Assembly (NCBI GenBank): GCA_017506865.1
Contig: JAFCMP010000536.1
Coordinates: forward strand, 248,001 to 312,000
Length of the DNA stretch: 64,000 nt
DNA from: Tribonema minus
Lineage: Eukaryota; Sar; Xanthophyceae; Tribonematales; Tribonemataceae
Direction of reading: 5' to 3'
Shown here: positions 55,102 through 64,000 of the stretch, piece after piece
How the letters are laid out: every line of letters begins with the position of its first letter
Position numbering within the stretch: position 1 is the stretch's first letter
Made by a program: the position numbers and the translations under genes
Notes under the pieces: generated by a model
Databases searched by the model: none
Seen by the model: the letters and a program-made list of their open reading frames with translations, nothing else
What the model was told of the DNA's origin: nothing

Positions 55102-55560
55102 CTGCGTCGGCGTGACAGAGTCAGGGTTAGCGTAGGGTTAGGGTTGGGGTTGCCTGCACAAATCCCATGCAAATTCAGGGTGAGGATAAGGGTTAGCTGC
55201 GTATGTCCCACACGCACACCACGCCCGCAAAGTTGCCCGTCGCCGTCAGCGCTCCGTCGTCTGCGACAGGGTATGATTTTTAGGGTTAGGGGAAGTCAGG
55301 GCTAGGTTTAGGGCTATGGTCAGGGTGTCAGCGCTTAAATACTCATGAGGCGCCCGCTGCGCAGGTCCCACAGAGTCGTCTATCGCCGCCAGTGCTCCGT
55401 CGTCTGCGTCGGCGTGATAGGTCGAGGGCTCGGATTGAGGGCTCGGATTGACATAGTTGAGGGTTAGGGTTAGCTGCGCAGGTCCCACACGACACCCGCA
55501 AGATGAATTGCCTGTTGCTGCCAGCGCTCGGTCGTCTGCGCCGGCGCTATGTATAGGGTT
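55102..55560 (-). repeat. Acceptor-side ladder before PRP4 exon 55101-54858
   Basis: The acceptor and exon start (minus strand GCAG|ACGACGGAGC...GGCGACGGG...) recur three times upstream in the transcript, with the acceptor edge near plus 55262, 55409 and 55542. Each copy is followed by decayed exon codons including a GTGTGGGAC-TGCGCAG end. The first copy still encodes DDGALTATGNFAGVV. TTAGGG-like runs lie between copies. Confidence 0.85.
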
Positions 55561-57293
55561 AGGGTTTAGCAGAATTGCAGTAGTTGCCATCTGCGCTAGC
55601 GCGATAGTGATGGAAAGGTGTGCGGTTGATGGTCAGGGTCGGACTGGGGGTAGGATTAGAGTTGACAGATAGGTATGGTAGCTAGACAATTCAGCATGCA
55701 AGCATGCGTGCACGATGCGCATGCGTATCTAAATCAATGCTTACTGTTTGGTGTAGTATAATACTTCTACGTGTAGGCAAAGCCTATGGGCCTGCAAGCG
55801 AAGCTGACGTGTTTGGTGCCGGCCCATAACCTCCAGTTAATCCTGCTGATGTTAAAGCTGGTGTGTTGCAAGTCTTGGTGGACTGTATTTTATTTACCAC
55901 TTCATTGAATGATAAGTGATACAGCAACCAACGACAGGTACTAGTACACTATAGTTTGACTTTGTCTTGACGGATGAAGTGTTCTATTTCCCCAGTTGAG
56001 ATAACACAACAGTCCAGGTGGTGCCCCATAGACTTTCACTGACAAAATGCCTGGTGCTGCACTACACGTTCGTTCTGCTTTAGCTGCTGCCCATGTTAGT
56101 ATGTTTGCCATACACCGACGCACGAGATGGTTAAGGTCATACCTGGTCACATAACAAACCCACCAGCCAGACAGATCTGCATTGCACGCTTGAGCTGCAC
56201 CTGGTGCCGCAGTGCTGCTTGTTTCGTGGTACAGCCATGCCAGAGGCAGCCTGAAGGCACAGCACTGCTGTGCACTACTAGCAGCGCACTACTAGCAGCA
56301 GCAGTGCACTGCAGTGCACTGAGCGCACTGCAGCGGTGGCACTGGGGCGGTTGCTTTGCATTGAGGCCGAACCGGACATGCACAGTACTGGGCTGCCTAA
56401 GGTGGAAGAGGATTATGCTGAGGTCCACTTCAGTTACATCAGTGCTATCTGACCTCCTCTCCTCCCTCCTTACCCTGTTGCTTCTTGCCTCCAAGATAGC
56501 GCGATACCGTACCTCGTCGACCACAGTACACCGTGAGTGACTATTTCCGCAGCAGCCTGCCCCTGCGCCCTTTTTTCTTGGCTCTCCAGCTATGCAGCTT
56601 GTCGCAGCTGGACGTTGCAATAGCAACGACCGTCAGGTGTTCCGCCATGCAGTTGGTCTCTGAAGCGCCGCTGTCTGTCTAGCGCTAGGTATAGGGAGAA
56701 GGTGCAGTGAAGCTTCCGTGCCTCGCCTTTCTAGCAACTATGAACAAAGTGCCTCAGGCTGCCCTGCAGGCGGGCTCACACAATACAGCACCGAGCAGGA
56801 CGGTCACTGGCATGGCTGTAAGTGTCACCAGTAGTAAGGACTAATTTCTTGACATTGCAAGGCTCTCGTGTAAAATTCCCAGTAATTCCGGAAACTGAAG
56901 TTTCAACTTCACGTTGGGTCGGTGGCACAGTCGCGCACGCGCACGGCCTAGAATTTCGCTCTGGGCCCTGCTGCAGCATGTTGCGAGGCTTTGCTCGCTC
57001 GCAGATTAGTTGCAAGGGAATCTTAGGTTCAGATCGACACGTGGCGGTGCATACATACCCCAGGTAGAACATATACCTACCTCCCAGCTTAACGTTATGT
57101 TCAGTTACGTTCAGAACAACGTTAACACACAACAACACCATCGGATCGAGCCTTGCGCAGGCTGATTGTTCTCAGCCCGTTGTCGTCCTGCTCATCAGCG
57201 TGTCGGGAACCCACAGTCTGAGCGTCAAACGAAAACGCTCTCCAGATCCAGCGTCGTCTCCGAGTCTTCTTGCAGCGCAAGCGCCTTTTGATC
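55561..57293. other. Intergenic or intronic stretch, no supported exon
   Basis: It may be PRP4 upstream intron or intergenic DNA. A CAGTGCACTG-rich palindromic cluster lies at about 56280-56330 (GCACTACTAGCAGC and GCAGTGCACTG repeats). No WD40 exon was found on the minus strand. Confidence 0.45.
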
Positions 57294-60200
57294 ATGGTCA
57301 CCCCGGACGAGATGGAGCAGGAGAGGGGGAAGGTACGCATGTTCTCGGTGGTCCTCATAAATTTCGCAACCTGCAAGTGGTATTTTGCAAGTACAACACG
57401 TCTCTGTGAAACTTCAGCTAAGAAAAGTAATCCCCCACTTTGCAGAGCTGAGACGCTCTTAGCAGCAAGCCCTCTCGGATGAAACTGCTTGCGCTGATCA
57501 GTCGCCCTCTGACCACTTTGCAGAGAGAGGCACCAAGTAGCTGGTGTTTCGCTACCACAGCAATCTGTGCAAGTCTGCCTGTGTTGAAGCTCCGTGTTGG
57601 TGCACCAGCTGGCTTAGATTTGGACTTGATCGTATGATCTACTAAGTGTATCGTAATGCTTGTGTGTTCTTTCCAGGTTGCCAGTCCTGGTTTCTTGGAG
57701 CGAATCCGCACTTGCCTTTGGCCGGCTATCGCACGGACGCCGAGTCCAGCGGTGCTGGTGCTGCTGCTGCTGCTGGGGGCGAGTGCATCATGTGCTTTCT
57801 TTGGCAAGGGCATTCTCCAGGGTGGGTCCATGCGACGTGGTTGCTTGGTTCTTACTTCAAAATGATTGCATCACTGCATATGTTTACAAGCTTGCTCGTT
57901 TACTCAAAAGCATTCGATGTGTCTTCTCAGTGGCTTGTAAGTGAGTGGTTCGCAAAAGTGGTGTCATATCACAAATGAGAAACGAATCAAAAGATCGTTG
58001 AGCTCTAGGTGACAAGGGATGGTTAGCCGTGAGTGCCTTCCACCAATAACCGTGGTCGCCGCTGCTGCAGTCATTGGCTACGAGTCAAACAGTGCCACAA
58101 ATGTTTCAACTGCTCAATCGGTGCCTAAAGTTAGACACACAATTGCGACAAACTCCATGTCTGTCGCGTAAAATTGCCACGTTACAGACCGGGCGATAAG
58201 CTGCATGGCATGCGTTGGTTGCACCAGTCAAGACATCTGTTGTTTGCAGGTCGCCACCACAGGTGTCTGCAGTGAGGTGTCTCATAGACTAAAATGTTTG
58301 TTGGCAATCGGCGTCACAGCAGCCGCGCGTGCAACCGGCCTGCAAGTTGCATGCTCCTGCGACTTCCAAAAGATTTGCAAGGAGGTTTTGAGGGCTGCCA
58401 ACAAGCTTGACAAGCATGATGTAGTCTGAACGATGCATCTCATACACCCTTCGCTTCAGTGATGTCTGCACTATAAGAGATTTGCCAAGGTTGACTGTCA
58501 ATTGCCATAGCCTTTGCTGGCGCAGTTGAAGAAGTGGCATGTTCAGATAGATACCTGACTAAGCGCTGTGCGATTGTTGCGCTTGTGCGATTGTTTGAGA
58601 ACATGTGAGGCTTTAATGGTGACTGCTGGCATTGACTGCCTTAGTGCTGCCAGTGCTTTTCATGCATCATTGCATTTAATGGTCTCGCAATGTACGCTGC
58701 CGCATTGTCCACATTGATGCGCAGGCTATAACGGTGCTGTCACATCTGCGGTGACATGGCCTTTGGAGCAATTTATTGCCGATCGCAAGGGAAGCAAAAT
58801 TGTGATGGCAGACATCAAGGCCACCAGGTACGTGTGCTATCAGGCTTCCTCATGATTTTACTTGAGCAGCGCTGATTTACTCTGAGGCGTTGAACATGAC
58901 TGGATGTGATCAAAGTCGTGTTTGGTGGGGGGCACAGTGATGATACTTTACGACAAGCTGGTTTAGAATCAAGGCTACATGGAGGCAGGATCAGATCAAG
59001 GCTTTGATGCAAGGAGACCCACATGTTGCACCTTCTCCGAGATGTGGGCTGAGGGTGCACTTGACGAACTGCTACTAGTAGTAGACTTGTGATCCATGAG
59101 CGAGAGCACAGTCGCGTGCATTCACATGCTGATGTACTTCACTACGGGTCACCTTAGAAGCTGAGCAGCGCTGTTCATACCATATTTCGCTGCTGTTGTG
59201 CTGATTCAGCACCACAATGGCGCATCAGCTGGCTGGACCGAAAGGCGGGCTCGAGGAGCAGCACATTGAGCATGGCACCTTGTCTGACGTCATCGACATC
59301 GGCAGCCTACATGAGGCAAACCCAACATTTCTCGACATGACCGCAGACCAGGTGGGTTGGCAGCTTTTATGTGTGCCTAACACTTCAGTCGCTCCAGTTT
59401 GCTCCACTTCAGTTGAGTGTTTGTTCTAATCGTGCCAGCACGTCAAGGTCACGTGCCAAAGTGTATGGCGTCGACTGCTGCTGCAAGGCAATGCCTGAAA
59501 ACCTCCTGAGTTTCAGTATCCATGCATGTCAACACTGTTGCACACATATTGCTTGGGACAAGTGAAGTATGCATGACTTCACTGTTGTTGAAAATTGCGG
59601 ATGTGCGGCCAGTCAATGCTCATTAAAGCGTTGAAACGACACGCTTCTTGCAGAGGTACAGCACGACCTTGTACGTGCAGTCACCAATGATACTTGCTCA
59701 ATGACTGGAAGCGACAGTGATGTCAAGCAATTGTGGAAGCTGTTTCCCTTCATTACTCGCAAATCTGACTGTAAGCCGGAGCTGTGGCTGCTGAACTTGA
59801 AATGCTTGTCACGCATCGTTAGCGCTCAAAGCAGGCGCTCCCTGTTACTGTCACTGACAGCGGTTTTCTAGTATGCCATTAACAGTGAAATGCCGCACAA
59901 CACTGAATTTGCATTATGGCCTGTTGCCATTGACTCGCTCATCCGCGCCTCTGCCAGAGGTCGGCGATGCGGTTTCCCAGCTGCAGGCGCTGCCGCCTTC
60001 TGATATCGGTGACATTGGTGACCTTATGGTGACATCGCTCAAAGAAGCCCACAGGACGCTGTCTGCTGCAGACTTGTGCATCATGGACGGGCTGCAGGGC
60101 GAGGTAAGATGGCTGCTCTGATGACTTTGTGTATGTCATCATAATATGGTGTGTCTCAGAGGTCATGATTTTCTGACCACCAGTCACCACCTATCACGCC

Positions 60201-63200
60201 AGCCAATGCGCCTAGCAAGTGTTATCAATGATTGCAAGAGCTGGTCCGTTGATTGTTGCTCGGGGTCTTTGTGTATAGCACCATCCTTGAAAAATCAACC
60301 TGTCTGCATTTTGACACTGACAGCTTGCATAACATGCCATGCACAATTTATTGGAACATCGCTGTCAGATATGCTGCCCCACCAGTGTTTGTAGCAGCGT
60401 GTCTGAAGTCTCATGTTCATGTAATTCACTTCTGAAACTCCAACTTTGCTGGACACAGCTGTCCTAGGATTGGTTATCATGTGTGCGCCTGCTAATGCAC
60501 TGGAGCACGCCAGTTTCACCCGCCAGTTTGCTGCTGCTTCATATGCACAGGCGTGTCTAACTGCAAGCAGGCCAGCATTAATGAATGAGGTCAATGTTTC
60601 TGGAATAACGTCAATGTCTATGCATTCTTATGTCCGTTTTATTAGGGGCGAAGAAGCCTAGACTTGGATGTTAGAGTTGCTACCAGAATCTTTATGTGCT
60701 TTGTGACAAAAAGTCTCACTGCGCATTGACAGTCAGTTGAGCATGACATCACCAAACTCCTGAAGTAGGATACTGATTTGTTGAACAGTTTTGGGGAGCA
60801 AACTAGTTTACGTTGTTTGCTGCTGCTAATTGTTCACAGATGAAGTTCTCCTTCCAGCTGGAGCCAGGCGTGCTGTTAACGCTCACAGCAGAGGATGCAA
60901 AGCGCCTGCAGCTTATGGCACAGAGGATCGGACTCAGCAACATAGCTCTCACTGAGCTGCTGAAATCTTTCAGGTATGTGCCGAAACAAGACATTTTGGG
61001 GCAGGCAAAAGTGCGCTATGCAACCAGCAGTGCACCATATGCCACCAGAACCTGTGCAAGAATGCATCAATTTCAAGTGCAGCCAAGGCAGGTGACGCTC
61101 CAGTGCGGCATCAGCAGCTGTGTCAGTTGGCCAGCACAATGACTGCAGCCCTGCTTTCAGGAGGCCGTTTGAATTATGTGCGATCATGTACATTTAACTG
61201 TTGACGCAACACCCACTCCCCTTGTGCATGACAGAATCCACACAGGAGCAAGCCCGACCGCGCGCCCGGCAGACATCAGAGTGACCATGGCACAATTTCA
61301 GTCGTCCATCAGGTGAGACTGCTGCTACTTGCTGCCTTTTCCAGGGGAGCAGACTGCCCGTTGCATGCATGCTTTGAGTGGCGGCTTCAGCCTGATTGCA
61401 GCAGCATCCTGATGTGTGCCCAACGACTCAATGACAAGCTGTTCTGCCCTGTTGTGCAAGAGCATGACAATGCTTATAGAGCGTTCACCCACACACTGCG
61501 TCAATCCCCCTTCCACTTGCATGGATCCCACTGCAGCGCATTGGCGCCTTTGACGAGTCCAGAGGACATGGAGCTGCTGTGCAGAGTGTTTCACGCGTAT
61601 AGCCGCACAGATCAGCATGAAGGGATAGCAGACGGCGCAGGAAACCCTGTAGCAAGGGTTGATGAGGTGGGCAAAGCCATGTCCCTGCTCGTGTGATCTG
61701 AACATCCATTCATCACTGGGGCACATCACAACATGTGAAGTTCATGATGACTTGATACGTACGTACTGGTGCTGCTTGCAGTGTGGGTGCAGCAACAGCA
61801 TTGCTCTATATCACAAGGCCGCACTGTTGGCCATCGAGTGCTCAGCGCTAACGTAGCACCACTTTCAGCAGCAAACATGCTGACTTGCCTATTTCCTCTA
61901 CCACCTTTCGTAGTGTGCCACATTTGACAGCTGCATCGCAGTGAAGTCCTGATAGGGATCACTGAACAATGTGCGCGATGCACGCCAGGATCTTACCCCC
62001 CCCTCCTCATGTCCCTGTGGTCTACAGGTCCTGACCGGTTTGAGTCTACTTTGCAGTGGCAGCAAGAGCGACAAATTGGCGGTAGGTGCTATAGCGTGCT
62101 GGTTTTGAGCATCGTCTTGATACTGTTCAGCTCATGAGTGCCTTTGGATCCACGAGGAGTAAGCGCTGAGCAATTGCTGTGGCCATTGCTGCTGATATCC
62201 CTAGTCTTGTCTTAATTGCCGATGCTATCTTTGCAGTTGAGATGCTGGTGCTGGCAATGCATGAGGTGGCAGCAGAGGTCCATCAGCAGTCAGGCTGTCA
62301 ACCCGTAGAGGTTGTACCTTTGAAAGAGCCCTCGGCACCCTTTGTGGCCGTGAAATTACATATGCACACTGTTGGAGCATGGAGCGGTTTCAAGATCTCA
62401 CTTGGGTAAGATAGATTGAACTTCCGCACACTTCAGAGAGCATTGGTGCCTCAAATGAACAGCATGCAAAGTTCAACGTACAAGTTCAACATCAAGGACC
62501 GCAGACCTGCGCTCTGATAGATGCATCTTGTCTGTATGGTGTATTGCTGGCTACGGTTACATGCACATTCGCTCTTGTGTTGACATTTATGCAGAGTTCC
62601 GCTGCTCTTAATCAGCGTCCAAAGTCAAGGCTTTCTGCGGCAGACACTTTTAATTACACGTACAGATGCTCATTCACATTGTATGAACAGCTTTTTCTCA
62701 TACTCGCTGGTGTCTTCGTGTTGCCTGGCCAGTTTGTGTTTGAACTGGTGGCGCCACCGGACAACAGCCAGCCGTCAGTACGCCAGATGGCGACGTGCCT
62801 GAGCAATTTGATGATCGCCATAACCTCAATTGCCAACCAGGTGCGTGACTTCAAGAAGTAAAACACGAACCTAGCTGCTACATTCATGGAAACGAATCAA
62901 AAGCTCGTAGAGCTCTAGGTGACAAGGAGTAGTTAGCCGCAAGTGTCTTTGACCAGTAACCGTGGTCGCCGCTGCTGCAGTAGGTAATTGGCTCCGAGTC
63001 GAACAGTGCCATCGTTTATACTGGGCATGCCGCTGCATTTTTTTTTTACACATTGAGCGCCATAGGCTGTCTGTTGTGGCATTGTGAACGTGCGACCATG
63101 CTTGTATCACAAGCTGCTTGTGTGCTTTGTCATTATTGCGCCAGAGTCAAGACCATATGCCAGAGCATGGCCTGTATTTTATACATATACTGTTATCGTT

Positions 63201-64000
63201 TTCCCAGCCTCAGCATCCGCCATTGAGTTTCATGTCCTGTGGTTCTGCCGCATTGCTTGAATTCGGGACCCAATCACGCCAAGGCAGGACCTGACAGACG
63301 CCATAGCTTGGGCAGCCCAGCGCACCGCGCTCAGGCTCTTTCAAAGTGTGCACGGCGTCAAGGGTGGCGTCTATGGAGACAAGAGCTTTATGGTCGGCGA
63401 AAAAGCTTTTGAGATGGTGCCGTGGCTTGAACTGCTGTCACTGGAGAAGTTAAATGCGGAACTCGGGGAGCTCAGGCTGCAGGTACGCAGATTTGCAGGC
63501 TGAACTGGAGGTGGATGCATCAGCAGAATTTGTGTACGGCTCGTACTGTAACGTACTCAGGTGGTGGCTGATAGCCCGTGTATTCTGATGATGTGCACAA
63601 GGCGTAGTTGTGATCATGAGTCAGTGGCGAGTCATCGGCTTCCATATTCCAGTGGTATATAATCGTGAAGCTCGTGTAAGTAGCTTGACATGCTATATAC
63701 TTCCGAAGTACCTATCATTAGATGTGACACACCTTGTGTGTTGCTGGACATTTGCACAGCAAGCACTGTGTGTCAAATACTCTTTGTCCAGCGGTCGCAC
63801 TTCACAAGTGGTGGTGGCGCTGCTCCTCAGGTGTTTGGCAGCGCCATGAGCGCCATGGCCGGAGAAGGGCAGCACCTGCTGAGCGACGCAGCATGGGATG
63901 ACGGCGATGACGAGGACATAGCAAGCGCACAGCAGCAGTTGGACGCAGGCAACAACTCAACAATCATCCTGGTGAGCCGGTCTGCAGCAGGAGAAGGTGG
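57294..64000 (+). CDS. Large multi-exon membrane protein with EF-hand-like region, partial
   Basis: Exons: 57294-57332, 57677-57821, 58263-58420, 58725-58827, 59210-59351, 59656-59817, about 59872-60103, 60840-60973, 61235-61312, 61537-61690, 62028-62081, 62131-62158, 62237-62405, 62597-62840, 63288-63482 and 63831-63971, continuing past the window. From 58725 on, phases agree at every join except a one-base shift inside 59872-60103; the join 58420/58725 needs another exon or donor. Exon 2 has a membrane helix (AVLVLLLLLGASASCAFF); exon 62597 has another hydrophobic stretch (LFLILAGVFVLPGQFVF). Residues from 61537 to 62405 (MELLCRVFHAYSR, GLSLLCSGSKSDKLA, AFGSTRIEMLVLAM) follow EF-hand spacing, though the calcium loops look degenerate. 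Three acceptors read GCAGAG or CCAGAG. Two dispersed 120-bp repeats lie in its introns. Function unknown. Confidence 0.62.
57979..58096 (+). repeat. Dispersed about 120-bp intronic repeat, copy 2
   Basis: It matches 62890-63011 directly and 1741-1860 in reverse complement. It lies in the intron between exons 57821 and 58263, in sense orientation. Confidence 0.85.
62890..63011 (+). repeat. Dispersed about 120-bp intronic repeat, copy 3
   Basis: It is close to copy 2 (shared AGCTCTAGGTGACAAGG, AACCGTGGTCGCCGCTGCTG and GAACAGTGCCA blocks). It lies in the intron 62841-63287 of the same gene, in sense orientation. Confidence 0.85.

Noticed and set aside
57979..63011. Dispersed 120-bp repeat as a tRNA
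   Set aside because: The GAGTCGAACAGTGCC end recalls a polymerase III B box, but no cloverleaf or acceptor stem could be drawn.

Overview
This is nuclear DNA of a eukaryote, most likely a photosynthetic stramenopile (ochrophyte) near the brown-algal/xanthophyte lineage. Three things point that way. Genes are split by GT-AG introns (one GC-AG). A plastid-type YbaB protein (44565-47056) carries a secondary-plastid leader with an ASAFVP motif. A four-repeat EsV-1-7 protein (49534-50901), a family best known from Ectocarpus, is present. Short TTAGGG arrays are scattered through introns and intergenic DNA. No bacterial-style operons, rRNA, CRISPR or convincing tRNA were seen. All exon joins given here were made by hand from splice sites and reading phase.

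Layout. 1-9180 (+): an ankyrin protein of about 17 repeats, open at the left edge. 10828-11223 (-): a small predicted-helical protein. 12591-17901 (-): a second ankyrin gene. 18657-20081 (-): an F-box/ankyrin-like protein, divergent from an ABITRAM-family protein (20235-20975, +). 22057-24410 (-): a Wss1/SPRTN-type WLM protease. 24807-26417 (-): RNA polymerase II subunit RPB4, divergent from a nine-exon membrane glycosyltransferase (26742-36280, +). 37342-43010 (-): a seven-exon kinase-like protein with a frameshift. 43162-43491 (-): an unassigned exon. 44565-47056 (-): plastid YbaB, divergent from ribosomal protein eL43 (47192-47925, +). 49534-51673 (+): the EsV-1-7 protein and an overlapping frame. 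53517-55101 (-): 3' exons of spliceosomal PRP4. 57294-right edge (+): a large multi-exon protein with EF-hand-like segments.

The genes form no single pathway; this is a mixed housekeeping and lineage-specific neighbourhood. Three gene pairs share short divergent promoters (153, 324 and 135 bp).

The most unusual signal is in the introns. Many carry one to four decayed tandem copies of the neighbouring exon edge together with its splice site. Donor-side ladders follow exons of both ankyrin genes, the glycosyltransferase and the kinase-like gene. Acceptor-side ladders precede exons of the glycosyltransferase, PRP4 and the first ankyrin gene. Other non-gene structures are a 300-bp imperfect inverted repeat holding two copies of a foreign exon, a perfect 101-bp inverted repeat, a 550-bp element with terminal inverted repeats, and a 120-bp repeat found three times, each time in an intron.
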